Made by a program: the position numbers and the translations under genes. Positions 10,815 to 20,510 of a stretch of 64,000 nucleotides of DNA are shown here, piece by piece. Source of the stretch: Diplonema papillatum. Taxonomy: Eukaryota > Euglenozoa > Diplonemea > Diplonemida > Diplonemidae. The notes under the pieces were generated by a model. That model was not told the DNA's origin, did not search any database, and worked only from the letters and a program-made list of their open reading frames with translations. Within the stretch, counting starts at the first letter, position 1. Each line of letters starts with the position of its first letter. The stretch is taken from the NCBI GenBank assembly GCA_030068145.1, contig JAPJBO010000304.1:62001-126000 (forward strand), given 5' to 3'.

Positions 10815-11445
10815 GTGTTCTACGAAAACAACCTCTCTCGCTCCGATGTCAAGCGATCCCGGATGCAACATTCCGGAGGGTTAAGTTGGTTGAGTCTCCG
10901 TGTGATTTGGCCCGGCAATGAGGCTACCCTTCAACACGTGCATGTACTCAGGGGTGGTGGTTACACGTGGGTAGATCCGTCGGTATTTTTTCTCTGAACA
11001 ATAGCCTGGCTTCAGCGTCTTCCAGACTCTTTGGTGCAAAGCACCCGTCACGGTCGGCAGTCGATAACAGTAGCAGCTTTTACTTCAGGTCATCCGAGAC
11101 CAGCGATCCGCAAGCTAGAGCATTTAAGGGTAAAAGCTTGCTCGATACACGATCTTCGATACCGATCCTCTGTGTGAAAGCACAACCTAACGATCATTAT
11201 TGCTCTCATGCTCAAGGGATGAAGCCGGAGAGGTGGCAGAAAAATCGAAAATTCCCTGGGGCAAAACCCCCCAGGGATAACTGGCTTGTGGCAGCCAAGC
11301 GTGCATGGCGACGTTGCTTCTCGATCCTTCGATGTCGGCTCCTAACCTAGGCAGAATTATCTCAGGGATGGATTGTTCACCCACTAACAGGGAACGTGAG
11401 CTGGGAACCGGCCGGAGGGTAGTGGCGTCAATCACCTGCAGTCTG
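10815..11445. other. Spacer; short match to a repeat at 60 kb
   Basis: The phrase AAGCACCCGTCA.GGTCGGCAGTCG near 11040 recurs near 60064. Otherwise nothing recognised. Confidence 0.4.
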
Positions 11446-11700
11446 ACGAAAAGTGCAATGAAGACGACTGCCGCCGCTGTCGTGTGGGGGTCATTCAGCA
11501 GCCGGCACCCACTTCAGCGGTCAGAGGATCGTCGCCTCGCGGATGATGTCCATGCGGACTTTGCACGCCAAGTCGCACTCGATGGCGGACGCGAACGCTT
11601 CCACGTTTGCGAGGCAGGTTTTCAAGCTCCCTAGCTCTTCTTTCTGGTTGACAGCATTCTGGCGAAAGTGCAATGAAGACGACGCCTGCCGCTGTCATGT
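11446..11700 (-). pseudogene. Two broken downstream copies of the RING-gene 3' end
   Basis: About 11500-11650 repeats the region coding for the N-terminal half of the RING exon's C-terminal block and the stop-proximal bases. The core coding for the RING cysteines is deleted. A second short match covers the GTGCAATGAAGACGAC..GCCGCTGTC phrase (11452-11512 versus 11668-11720). Neither can encode a complete RING. Confidence 0.75.
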
Positions 11701-11705
11701 CTAGG

Positions 11706-12355
11706 TCAGTCAGCAGCCGGCACCCACTTCAGCTTGTCTTCCATCGAATAGACGGCGTTCTTCATGTCCGCGATTGCATCGGACGCGGTGCTTACCCACC
11801 AAGAGGTGACGACGTCGAGCACTCGGTTCGTAATCGGCATCTCGGAGACGAGGTGGTGGCATTCGGGGCAGAGGAACGCCTCTTCGAGGGCCACCTGGAC
11901 CCCGATGCAGGGCTTGCAGAAGGAGTGCCCGCACGGCCAGAGGATCGTCGCCTCGCGGATGATGTCCATGCAGACTTTGCACGTCAAGTCGCACTCGATG
12001 GCGGACGTGAACGCCTCGACGTTCGCGAGGCAGGTTTTCAAGTTCCCGAGCTCACGCCGCACGGCGGCCTCCTTCTGGTCGACGGCATTCTGGCGGATTT
12101 CGCGGGCCAAGTGCCGCGGCCTGATCTCGCACTGCGTCGCCACCTTCGAACGCTTCACGCGGGCGTCCCGCTGGTCCTGGACCCGGTATTCCTCGACGAT
12201 AAGCTCGAGGTGCTGGTTCTGCACGCCGCGCAGCCGCTCTTCCGCCCCGGCGACGTCGCGGCGCATGTGGTCGAGCGACTCGCTGTTGAACGCAATGGCT
12301 GCGCGGTAGGCCTTCAGCTCGTCCTCCTTCAACACCCGCTGCCGCTCCACGATAT
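11706..12355 (-). CDS. RING-finger protein, last exon (probable E3 ubiquitin ligase)
   Basis: The exon begins after an AG acceptor at 12356-12357 and ends with a stop at 11706. It encodes a charged, probably coiled-coil region and then a C3HC4-type RING: CKVCMDII, CGHSFCKPC and CPECHHLV, spanning about the reverse complement of 11830-11990. It closes with a short tail ending LKWVPAAD. RING domains of this type bind two zinc ions and recruit an E2 ubiquitin-conjugating enzyme. The first loop between the cysteine pairs is short but all eight ligands (seven Cys, one His) are visible. Phase 1 at the acceptor fits the donor of the exon at 12884-13205. Substrate and location cannot be told. Confidence 0.85.
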
Positions 12356-12537
12356 CTGCGTGTGTGAAGTGGGAGGATTGCAAGAACGATTACTTCGAAT
12401 TCGACCGTACTTGCCCGCTTGCGTGCAAACGCGCACAGCAGGTCTCAACGAGCCGACCGCTCGTAATGTTGCTCGTATGACACGTAGAAGTAAGTACTTG
12501 TCACCTGACGTGTAGTGGATTGTGCTTGTCATTGTAC

Positions 12538-12833
12538 ATACCGTAACCGGAATAATGTTGAACTGGACTAAAGACCGGGTAGAACCTGGTGTCCCAGAAA
12601 GTCACCTGCGTGACTGCACCAGTGGTGATCCTGCAGCCTCCTGTGACAGCGGCATCTAGGGATCGAGTTGGGTATTGAGCACCCGAAGGCACGGGCAAGC
12701 ACTAGGGTCGCGATATTCTGCAACGTACTCAAAGTCGCAAACCCCGGAAAAAAAAAAATGCCGAACCGAGTAAAATCTGGGTCACTCAGCCCCATTTTTG
12801 GGGGTGTCCCAGGTTTTACCCGGTTTACGGTAA
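12538..12833 (+). repeat. Introner-like family A, copy 1, inside the RING-gene intron
   Basis: A ~295-bp element with short inverted ends (TACCGTAA.CCGG at 12541 and CCGGTTTACGGTA at about 12821). Related copies are at 44955-45245 and, reversed and split, 57140-57800. Shared blocks include GTGACT.CACCAGTG.TG.TCCTGCAGCCTCC and GGTGTCCCAGGTTTTACCCG. It lies within the intron between the two RING-gene exons. Confidence 0.75.
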
Positions 12834-12883
12834 GTGCGTAGGGTGAAAGAAGGATTGTGGGGAGAAACCGCAAGGTCACAAAC

Positions 12884-13205
12884 CCAAGTTCTCGTAGCAC
12901 CCGGCTGCCTGCATTTCGGCCTTCGCCTCCTGCCACGCTTCGATCTTCACGCCGCCGACCAAGGGGTCTTCTTCTTCGAAGTCCGGGAACATCCAGTCGT
13001 GCTGGCTTGCTTCCGTGATGAACAGCTGCCGCGCTCTGCGAGCCGCCCGCTCGTACTGCTGCTCACGCCTCTCCACCTCACCGAGAACCAAGCTCGGGAG
13101 GAGGTTCACCGCCAAAAGCTGCTTCGACTTCTCGTCAAGCTCTTCCATGAGCTTCGAGTCGATGGCGTGAATGTGCTGCAGCGCTTCTTCCACGTAAATC
13201 TCTTC
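12884..13205 (-). CDS. RING-finger protein, preceding exon (coiled coil)
   Basis: Bounded by an AG acceptor at 13206-13207 and a GT donor just below 12884. The donor is GTTTGT and its phase 1 matches the next exon, giving a continuous frame ENL-D-IVERQ. It encodes a highly charged helix-forming segment (EEALQHIHAIDSKLMEELDE, VERREQQYERAARRARQL) typical of coiled coils N-terminal to RING domains, where they mediate dimerisation. No start codon is identified, so further 5' exons are expected. A partial copy lies upstream at 13520-13781. Confidence 0.7.
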
Positions 13206-13289
13206 CTGCGGGGGTGAGTCCGTGGCTTAATTTGACTCAACCCGGGGGGAAAAACTTAGTTTGATGTTTGGGGGGGGGGGGATTGCAAG

Positions 13290-13520
13290 AACGTGCTTGG
13301 AATGGGTATGTGCTCAACACCGCACTGGTCCCATCTGCGCCGTGTTTCGGTCCTTTAAGCCACGGACACATAAGGCGGACCATCACCAGCGTGGAACCTG
13401 AGTGTCTGCAGACAGGACTGCGGTGTGAGTCTGGTTTGTCAGGCGGCTGTTCGTAGCTCGTCGCAGCCAGGACCACCCGTGCTACTAGAGCACACAGGCG
13501 AATCCGTCACGGGGAGCGAT
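13290..13520 (+). repeat. Dispersed ~230-bp family B, copy 1
   Basis: Nearly identical to 35050-35263: GTGCTTGGAATGGGTATGTG at one end, the TTTCGGTCCTTTAAGCCACG block in the middle, GGCGAATCCGTCACGGGGAG at the other end. Here it abuts the exon copy at 13520. Confidence 0.75.
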
Positions 13521-13781
13521 CTTCACGCCGCCGACCAAGGGGTCTTCTTCTTCGAAGTCCGGGAACATCCAGTCGTGCTGGCTTGCTTCCGTGATGAACA
13601 GCTGCCGCGCTCTGCGGGCCGCCCGCTCGTACTGCTGCTCACGCCTCTCCACCTCACCGAGAACCAAGCTCGGGAGGAGGTTCACCACCAAAAGCTGCTT
13701 CGACTTCTCGTCAAGCTCTTCCATGAGCTTCGAGTCGATGGCGTGAATGTGCTGCAGCGCTTCTTCCACGTAAATCTCTTC
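13520..13781 (-). pseudogene. Partial upstream copy of the coiled-coil exon
   Basis: Matches 12945-13205, including the acceptor region, with very few changes. It breaks off after the codons for GGVKI, where repeat family B begins. It lacks the donor and the last ~20 codons of the parent. Confidence 0.85.
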
Positions 13782-13819
13782 CTGCGGGGGTGAGTCCGTG
13801 GCTTAATTTGACTCAACCC

Positions 13820-13842
13820 GGGGGGGGGGGGGGGGGGGGGGG
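13820..13842 (+). repeat. Poly-G run
   Basis: A run of more than 20 G next to a repeat boundary. Its length is likely to be unreliable in any assembly. Shorter poly-G or poly-C runs occur at other element edges (33579, 45500, 45565, 46828). Confidence 0.7.
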
Positions 13843-13843
13843 C

Positions 13844-14155
13844 TTTTACATAAGCGCCAGCTTAAAAGGAAATGCTCGACGATGCTGCCCGACAAAGAAC
13901 AGAAGGGATCCCAAGTGCTGTAACTACCGAACCACGTGTTGAACGGACGTGAGGTCATGCGGGTCTACCCCTACACGACAAATCACACAAACACAACAGG
14001 TCAAAGTCCTAAGCGAGAAAACAACACACGGTGGTGTAAGCGAAGAACAAATCTGGTTGTGTTTGTATTGTATTTGCCCCTTACCTCTATATTTCCTCCC
14101 CTCCATTCGGAGTCGAAGCAGCTACGTCGAGTATTTCTACCAGGTCAGGACAATC
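13844..14155 (-). repeat. Introner-like family E, copy 1
   Basis: Reverse-complement relative of 16690-17010 and 43003-43200. One end reads CAAGCTGGCGCTTATGT (reversed), close to the family F end GCAGGTGCTTATACAAAA. The middle carries TAGGGGTAGACCCGC and CTCACGTCCGTTCAA. No protein recognised. Confidence 0.75.
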
Positions 14156-14224
14156 TTCAAGTCTTTTCTGTGTTTCCGACCATTCCACACGGACGTACAG
14201 ATTGGTGCCTTTCGACCTTTGTTT

Positions 14225-14325
14225 TGTATAAGCACCACAGGCTGACAGTTGCAAAAGATCGAAGGAGGTAAAAGTGTTGTAGCCCACACGAAACATTGGT
14301 GAATATGGGTTCAGTGGCGGGCTTA
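14225..14325 (-). repeat. Introner-like family F, partial copy
   Basis: Reverse-oriented end of family F (TTTTGTATAAGCACC to GGTTCAGTGGCGGGC) directly against the 3' end of the LINE fragment. Confidence 0.7.
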
Positions 14326-15095
14326 AGACGTAAGCAGCAGTGTGGGCGTTGGTGGCGGCCTCTTGGCTGCCCGTCCGGTCGTCGCCGTCTTCTGCTTCGC
14401 TACGGCGGGCGGCGCCTGCGCCGCGCGCTTTCCCGCCGGCGTTTTTCGTTGTACGCCCACCTGGGTGGGTGAGAGGGGTCTCTTCTTCTTTTTGCTGTGT
14501 CCGGGGGTTGCCGGGGCGTTCGGTTCGTTGGGTTGGTGGTGGCCGCGGCGGCAGCACGCTGCCGGTCTCCTCTGCGTCAACGTAGGGAGCCTCCTGCATT
14601 CTTGGCAGGTTCCTCTGCCATGCGTGCGGCAGGCATGATGCCCGCTGCGGCAGCACGCCGCCGCCGTCTTGCACTCGCCGCACTTCGTCGTGCTGTGCTC
14701 CACGCACACGGCGATCGGCTGCCCATCGTCAGCGTGGTGATGGTGCCGACAGCACATCTCTACCGTGGGTACGTCCCTTCGGACGAGTGCTCGGCACGCC
14801 TCACACTTCCCCTTGTGGTGGGTCGCGCAGGTGACGAGTGCTTTCTCTACTCCGACACCCGGCATATGCACGGGGTCGGGGTGCAGTTGTGGTGGGACAG
14901 GCAGGGCCCACCTCGCCGCTCTCTCGGCCGTCCAGTCCGGGTACGACGGGCACTGCGTCCCTACATCGCTTCCCTTCACCTGCTCTTCGAGGATCGTCCC
15001 CGTGTGTGCCTCGCGAAAGCGGGGCCTGGGCCGCACCCCCGATATCCCCGAGATGCCCATGAACGACAGCGACGTCGTCGGGCATACTCTCTCTG
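14326..15095 (-). mobile_element. LINE ORF2 tail fragment (Cys/His-rich C-terminus)
   Basis: The translation aligns along its length with the last ~250 residues of the LINE ORF2 at 24058-29205: TTSLSFMGISGI, then ATHHKGKCEACRAL, VEMCCRHHHHADD, GTCQECRRLPTL and RRPAACCRRGHH, then a basic Pro/Lys-rich tail. It lacks endonuclease and reverse transcriptase and so is a 5'-truncated insertion, the usual outcome of target-primed reverse transcription. Sequence divergence shows it is a separate subfamily from the complete copy. The upstream end has a stop in the homologous frame near 15100. Confidence 0.85.
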
Positions 15096-15161
15096 TTTAG
15101 CATTGAGTTCTTTTAAGTACATGAACCACATGGATTAGCATGCACTGCCTCGATTGCCAGG

Positions 15162-15251
15162 TTATCGGATGACGTCGTCACCTGCCATTGCGTCGTCGAG
15201 GTCGAGCATTTGTGGCGCTAGCGGGATTTGGCTTTCTTGCGATTCCAAAGA
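15162..15251 (-). CDS. Small two-exon gene, last exon
   Basis: After an AG acceptor at 15252-15253 this short exon reads SLESQESQIPLAPQMLDLDD and so on to a stop at 15162. The acidic tail and the in-phase junction (phase 0) with the donor below 15508 make it a good terminal exon of the gene whose other exon is at 15508-15828. No family recognised. Confidence 0.6.
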   Translation of the reverse strand, partial: SLESQESQIPLAPQMLDLDDAMAGDDVIR

Positions 15252-15307
15252 CTGAGTCGGCGAGTACGAGGGCGGGCAGGTGTGCCCGTTTTCCACTTTC
15301 GAGGGCA

Positions 15308-15390
15308 TTGGTGTGCCCGTGGTCCCCGGTCGTACTAGCATGCACCGCCACGGGATGTTTAGCAGCGGCTGCCAAACATCCCGTGACACC
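15308..15390 (-). repeat. Hairpin element with GCAGCCGCTGC loop, in an intron
   Basis: A perfect 12-bp inverted repeat (15349-15360 and 15374-15385, CACGGGATGTTT) encloses a 13-base loop, AGCAGCGGCTGCC. A flanking GTGACACC (15383-15390) matches the outer repeat of relatives at 23944-24000/31128-31165 and 63034-63116. The loop is unchanged in the relatives, but the inner stem is a different, still complementary, sequence. It lies in the 256-bp intron 15252-15507. Confidence 0.75.
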
Positions 15391-15507
15391 GCGCAAGGTG
15401 GTAAAACGCTCTTTTGTTTTCTTTTCGATTGCTTTTGATGGGGTATGCAGGCCTGAAATGCAAGAATGGAAAAGAGACAGGGGGGGAAGAAAACGTAAGC
15501 TGCATAC

Positions 15508-15828
15508 TCGCCTCTTCTGCAGCTCCCGCTGTTCCTCCGTTCGCTGCTTCACCCGAAAAGCCAGACTTGTGAGCTGCTGCATCACAGCCGGGGAAAAAGC
15601 GCGCACGACTTCCGGTGCGAGCTGGCTGGACGAATGCGGCGCCGGCGTCTGGCGGTTGGCGGTAGACTTCTCCTTGGGAGCTTTGCGGGCGCTCACTCTG
15701 TCGAAGTGCTCTCGCTGCAACGCCTCGCGGACGGCCTGCAAAGCTTCCTCAGCCGCGTCGCGGATGCTGGTCGGGACCTTCGAAGCGCCGGCTGCTTCCG
15801 TGGTTTGGCGAATATATGTAGAGGGCAA
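15508..15828 (-). CDS. Small two-exon gene, upstream exon
   Basis: Open exon ending at a GTATGC donor after QKRR (phase 0). It encodes an amphipathic, charged region (AAEEALQAVREALQREHFDR) and a Lys/Pro-rich linker. A second helical segment follows (VVRAFSPAVMQQLTSLAFRV, KQRTEEQRELQKRR). The apparent first codon is TTG and so is not a reliable start; an acceptor or earlier exon is expected. Joined to 15162-15251 it gives at least 136 residues. No family recognised; the coil pattern suggests a small structural or complex subunit. Confidence 0.6.
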
Positions 15829-15844
15829 TGCGCCTCAAGCTAGA

Positions 15845-16605
15845 TCACCGTTCAAATATGGAAGAGACCTTCTGGATGGCCAACCCCGGGTCATTTTCTT
15901 TGGTCCGAGGGCGTTTTTGAACTGCTTCGAATCCGATCTTTTCATTCCGACCCTCCGTGAGCTCCACGCTGGGGCTGTGACGTGCGGCAGGAGACCAGCG
16001 AACTGTTTGTAGGGAGCCGCGAGGGCAACTCAACGAGGAGCCTGCAGGTGAAGGACCTGCGCTGGCACACAGGTCGCTGGAGAAGATGGGGAAAACAGCG
16101 CTTCCTCCGAACCACAGGACCCGGTGCCTTCGGGGATGCGCAGCCGCCCGTATTGAGTCGAATTCAAAATTTGGCAGTGCATTAAGTCTAAATTGAAATT
16201 GCATTGGTGTATTAACTGCAAAGACCCGATCTTTTCATTCCGACCCTCCGTGAGCTCGATACCTGGTGGGCTAGATCCCACCCCCTAGCTGCGAATTGCT
16301 TTTCACGACCTCAACTTGATCTCTCCTAACCAAAGCGGCATTCGTGATGCAGTAGCCCTCGAACTATCCGGGGCTACAGGGCACTCTGACCACACGGCCG
16401 ACAGATTGTAATCTGTCCACAGTTGGTAACAGCAGCTTGTCAAACCGCTGACAGCAGCAGGAACGAGTCCGTTGTGTCTATGCAATTTGCGGTGCATTAC
16501 ACCATCTGACGAGCAACAGTTGACAGTCTTCTGTATACCGCTCGGGGCTCAAAACTAGGTTTTGCGAAAAACGCATTTTCCTGTTTTCTGGGCAGCAGTG
16601 TGCAC
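15845..16605 (-). repeat. Split copy of the 1.9-2.2 kb repeat
   Basis: The reverse complement matches the 1936-2290 family in three pieces. 15850-15970 carries the TTTGGTCCGAGGGCG and CATTCCGACCCTCCG blocks, 16225-16270 the same CATTCCGACCCTCCG edge, and 16545-16600 the TTTTGCGAAAAACGCATT block. The intervening DNA has no recognised feature. Confidence 0.6.
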
Positions 16606-16689
16606 CCACAACTTTCCCCACAAAGCGGTCAGAATAGCCACACCATTGACCCTCAGTACATTGTGGCCGCTGTGGCTATGATCTAGAAG

Positions 16690-17010
16690 ATTTTCGATCT
16701 CATACGAAAATACCCGACGCAGCTGCTTTGACTAGGAATGGAAGGGAGGAGAAGTATACAACGAATACAATACAAACACAATCTGATTTGTTCTTCGCTT
16801 ACGCCACCGCGTGTCGTGTTTCTTTTCACTCGGGTATGTTTCCCCTGTTGTGTTTGTGTATCTTGTCGTTTAGGGGTAGACCCGCGTGACCTCACGTCCG
16901 TTCAACACGTGGTCCGGTAGTTACGGCAATTGGGATACCGAATTCGATTCTTTGTCTGGCAGCTTCATTGAGTACTCCTTCCAAGCTGGCGCTTATGTAG
17001 TAATAAAATC
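16690..17010 (+). repeat. Introner-like family E, copy 2
   Basis: Opposite orientation to copy 1, with the same internal blocks and ending CCAAGCTGGCGCTTATGT. Confidence 0.75.
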
Positions 17011-17174
17011 CTCACTCCTATGTTTGTGTCTGTCACTCTCGTCCACCGCTCCTGCTCTGCTTGCCGCGCGCCGTATCGTATGGTGGGCAGGTGAAGTCAG
17101 AAAGCTGCTCATCTTGCTGCTGACCACATGAAGTGGTGCAAGTTTTCTTTTTCTACTAAGTAAAAACGACATAC

Positions 17175-17664
17175 GCGAGTTCAAAGCTTCTTCGAGCTCC
17201 GCGTGGCCGTCCTCCAGTTCGTCGTTGAGCTCCTCTATTGCGAGCAGCTGCAGCTCCCGCTTCGACGGCGCCTCGTCCTCGGTGTCGCTATCCGTCGAAG
17301 TCTCCTCGGAGTCGAACGACGAAGCCTCGGAAGCATCGGACGAACGAGAAGCCTCCGCGGCGGCGGGCGGCGGCGTCGGCACCGGCGTACCGCTCGCTTC
17401 GGCCTGGGTGTCGTCGTCGTCTATCGGCAGATCGCTGATCCGACTTGCCGCGAGCACGTCGACCCCGGGCGGCAGCGGCGGAACACTGGGGGAGGGGCCG
17501 CGGCTCGGCGGGGCGGCGGCTGCTGCTTCGCGCTCTCGGGGCGTGTCGCAGCCGTCGATCGCCTCCACAGGGCACAAGGCGTCCGGCGGCAGGGCAGACC
17601 CTTTTCGGCGTTCCTTCTCTTCCGAGGCTCCCGAGGTGCCGTCATCGCACGTCGCCTCCGCGGT
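17175..17664 (-). CDS. Acidic Ser/Pro-rich protein, internal exon
   Basis: Bounded by an AG acceptor at 17665-17666 and a GTATGT donor below 17175. It encodes a disordered segment with Pro/Ala runs, then an acidic Ser-rich stretch (SSDASEASSFDSEETSTDSD). It ends in a helical segment (LQLLAIEELNDELEDGHAEL). Many SD/SE sites suit casein-kinase phosphorylation, but no family is recognised. The 5' half is copied three times upstream. Confidence 0.65.
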
Positions 17665-17846
17665 CTGAGTCGAATGGAAATTATTTTCCGATGAATGAGC
17701 GTCAGAAATTTCAAGTTTTAGCTCTACCGAGCGTACCCGTGTTTATGGGCAAATCTTGGGGTGACACCAACCAGCGTGCTTATGAGTGCCATTTGGCATG
17801 TAATCGCCAGAAAGTCGTGGGTTGTTCGGTGATCAAGTTTTCGGAT

Positions 17847-18003
17847 TTTCGGGTCTGTATCGGGTCTGTATCGGGTCTGTATCGGGTCTGTATCGGGTCT
17901 GTATCGAGTCTGTATCGGGTCTGTATCGGGTCTGTATCGGGTCTGTATCGGGTCTGTATCGGGTCTGTATCGGGTCTGTATCGGGCCTGTATCGGGTCTT
18001 TAT
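17847..18003 (+). repeat. 11-bp tandem repeat, unit GTCTGTATCGG
   Basis: About 14 head-to-tail copies of an 11-bp unit with only a few single-base changes, directly joined to the duplicated exon that follows. The unit length equals that of the large satellite at 51645-56325, and both units contain GTCTG. Confidence 0.95.
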
Positions 18004-18245
18004 CGGCAGATCGCTCATTCGGCTTTCCACAGGCACGTCGACCCCGGGAGGCAGCGGCGGAACACTGGGGGAGGGGCCGCGGCTCGGCGGGGCGGCGGCT
18101 GCTGCTTCGCGCTCTCGGGGCGTGTCGCAGCCGTCGATCGCCTCCACAGGGCACAAGGCGTCCGGCGGCAGGGCAGACCCTATTCGGCGTTCCTTCTCTT
18201 CCGAGGCTACCACGGTGCCGTCATCGCACGTCGCCTCCGCGGTCT
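18004..18245 (-). pseudogene. Partial upstream copies of the acidic-protein exon
   Basis: 18004-18245 repeats the parent exon from its acceptor to the codons for the ISDLPI block with almost no change, and then runs into the 11-bp repeat. Shorter pieces of the same edge lie at 18376-18460 and 18731-18773, flanking the 18S fragment. Confidence 0.85.
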
Positions 18246-18469
18246 GAGTCGAATGGAAATTATTTTCCGATGAATGAGCGTCAGAAATTTCAAGTTTTAG
18301 CTCTACCGAGCTTATGCATGTTCATGGGTAAATCGTGGTGACCCCAAGCGCGTTTATGAGTGTCATTTGGCAATTGTAAGGCGTCCGGCGGCAGGGCAGA
18401 CCCTATTCGGCGTTCCTTCTCTTCCGACGCAAGAACGCACGTCGCCTCTGCGGTCTGAGTCGGCGATGA

Positions 18470-18727
18470 TCAATAGGGACTGCCGGGGTCGTACGTACTC
18501 CTACGTCAGAGGTGAAATTCTTAGATCGTAGGAAGACGAACTTCTGCGAAAGCATTCGACAAGAATGTCTTCATTAATCAAGAACGAGAGCGTGGGGATC
18601 CAAGATGATCAGATACCGTCGTAGTCCACTGCTGTAAACGATGCCGTCTCAGGATCGAGGGAAGTCATTTTGGCTCCCACGGCACTGCCCGAACGAGAAA
18701 TCAAAGATTCTGGGTTCAGGGGATGGA
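18470..18727 (+). rRNA. 18S rRNA fragment (central region)
   Basis: Contains the eukaryotic landmarks AGAGGTGAAATTCTTAGATC, GCGAAAGCATT, CATTAATCAAGAACGAGAG, GATGATCAGATACCGTCGTA and GAGAAATCAAAGATTCTGGG in the correct order and spacing. Only ~255 bases are present. It is bordered on both sides by copies of a protein exon fragment, so it is a displaced piece and not a functional gene. The region after the GTCGTAGTC landmark is very divergent. Confidence 0.9.
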
Positions 18728-18773
18728 ATGACCTTCTCTTCCGACGCAAGATCGCACGTCGCCTCTGCGGTCT

Positions 18774-18885
18774 ACGAGTTAGAGTGCAGGGACCATCTTT
18801 CCGGGGAGTATCCGGTCGCCCCACCATGTTGATATAGAGTGAAAGTTCGCTTGAGAATCCGGGGTAATAAAGTCTCCGGGTGGTC
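18774..18885 (+). repeat. Dispersed repeat (GAGTGCAGGGACC) plus AGTTCGCTTGA motif
   Basis: A short copy of the repeat at 4133-4275 runs straight into the motif described at 6300-6350. Confidence 0.6.
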
Positions 18886-18940
18886 ATTATCAATGGGACA
18901 AACACACGAAACATAAAGACCCTCGGAAAAACACTCGGAA

Positions 18941-19160
18941 AAATACTCGAGGGACTGCCTTGTGCTCATTTCGAAAGAGGCTAGAGGGGGAGAAAGCAAT
19001 ACAACTACAAAGTGGGTCTTTTTTGCTGAACGCTTACGCCCGCCACAAAACCCAGATTCACCTGTGTTTCGTGTGGGCTACAGCACATTTACCTCCTTTG
19101 ATCTATCGCAACTGGCAGTCTCCTCAAGCATTTCCTACAAAGCAGGTGCTTATACAAAAA
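18941..19160 (+). repeat. Introner-like family F, copy 2 (full length)
   Basis: Nearly identical to 10383-10601, ending GCAGGTGCTTATACAAAA about 40 bases below the donor of the gene at 19203-19817. Confidence 0.85.
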
Positions 19161-19202
19161 AAACGCTCCGTAAACACTCGGAACCCCAGAAACCAAGCAC
19201 AC

Positions 19203-19817
19203 CGTGGCGGCCGTTCGTGCTGCTCCTGGCGGCGCAGGGTCGCCGCCCCGCCCATCGGCGGCTGGCGGCGCCGCCTCGGCGGCGGCGGCGGCGGGCTGCT
19301 GCCGCTGCAGCAGCAGCTGCTGCTGCTGCTGCGGCTGCTGGCTGCCGCGGCCTCGGCTCGGCTTCAAGCACGGCTTCGGGGGCGGAATAGGCGCGGCGGG
19401 GCTGTCTTCAGCGGGCGCGCGGCGGACGGGGGGCACACGGGCTGCGGGGGGCTGGTACAGCTTGCGGAGCGATGGGTCCCCTGCATTCGGCTTCCGTGGG
19501 CTCTGGCTGGCGAGCAGAAGAGGACCCTGTTGGGGAGGTGCGTCTTGGGCGGCCTTCGCGGCGGCTGCCTTCTTCGCTTCGCGGAGGAGCCTCGTGTAGC
19601 GCTTGGCGAAGGCGGTGACCAGGCGCTGGGCGTGCCTGGCGAGGCCGTCTCGGTGTTCTTCGAAGGTGAGCGTCTTCGCGCCCGTCAGTGCGTCAGCCGG
19701 CAGCCATGCTTCGTCTCCGGAGGATTCTTCTCCTCCTTCTTCACACTCCGGCCGCGCCGGCGGAAAGCTGTCGAGCAGCTGCAGCCGATCCTTCTCGAGC
19801 CATGGCTCGTCTCCCAT
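19203..19817 (-). CDS. Gln/Ala/Pro-rich protein, first coding exon
   Basis: ATG at 19817 (MGDEPWLEKDRLQLLDSFPP) to a GTGTGC donor below 19203, phase 0, 205 codons. The N-terminal half is acidic and then helical (LARHAQRLVTAFAKRYTRLL). The C-terminal half is low-complexity with poly-Gln and poly-Ala from CAG/GCG runs. A family F element lies in the following intron. No family recognised. The 5' portion has a decayed upstream copy. Confidence 0.65.
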
Positions 19818-19964
19818 CGTTTACCTCTCACGCATAGACTTTTCTTTTCTTGTGTATTTCCGGCAGGCAGTTGCCTGCAATTCACCTTTTCGAAAGTGTT
19901 GGTACAAAATCGTGTTGACTAGACCTTGGTAAACAATCCGGTTGGTGTGAGAAAAAGCGAAGAT

Positions 19965-20150
19965 TGTAGGCTTGTGGAGCGCTTGGCGAAGGCAGTGACC
20001 AGGCGCCGTGCCTGGCGCAGGCCGTCGCGGTGTTCTTTGAAGGTGAGCGTCTTTCGTGCCCGTCAGTGCGTCAGCCTGCGGCATGCATCGTCTCCGGACC
20101 GGAGGATTCTTCTCCTCCTTCACACTCCACGGAAAGCTGTCGAGCACACC
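19965..20150 (-). pseudogene. Decayed upstream copy of the 19.2-19.8 kb exon
   Basis: Matches the parent codons from about LDSFP to KRYTRL, with internal deletions and frame changes. Confidence 0.7.
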
Positions 20151-20510
20151 TTCATATTTGTCAGCGCGTGCTCAGATGCAAGAGTGGTCAGGAAGACACT
20201 GCGAGAAAACAAACGGTTCGGAATGAGCCCTCGTGGGGAGTGGCACCAAGTGTAAATGTCAAAAAGGGGCAAGCTCTCAATCGAAGAGGTTCCCAAAGCC
20301 AAGTCAACTACAGCCGAATCGGGGGGGGCCGTTTGTTTGCCTTTCACCGTGGGTGCTCGAGATTTTCGATCTCCTTCGTGACCATGTTTCGATACTCGGC
20401 TTCCTAGCCATGTTCAAGTCGCCCCCTGTCCCCTCTTCAGGCAGTTTTTTGGCACCCTGCCGCAAACGGCGGACTCTCCCACTGGTTGGGGGAGTGAATG
20501 CGGGAGTGAA
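20150..20510. other. Spacer; weak similarity to the 5.8S-flanking region
   Basis: The phrase around 20350-20400 (GCTCGAGATTTTCGATCTCC, then TGACCATGT) resembles 34905-34945, next to the 5.8S fragment. The match is short and the meaning unclear. No gene seen. Confidence 0.35.

Noticed and set aside
14326-15060. Independent host zinc-finger gene
   Set aside because: It aligns throughout with the C-terminus of the LINE ORF2 in this window and lacks a credible start, so it is a truncated LINE.
18470-18727. Functional 18S gene
   Set aside because: Only a central ~255-base part is present, flanked by protein exon fragments.
19200-19400. Spliced-leader or snRNA gene near the 18S phrase CATTTTGGCTCC at 18665
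   Set aside because: The phrase resembles part of the dinoflagellate spliced leader but is the ordinary 18S sequence at its expected place in the fragment.
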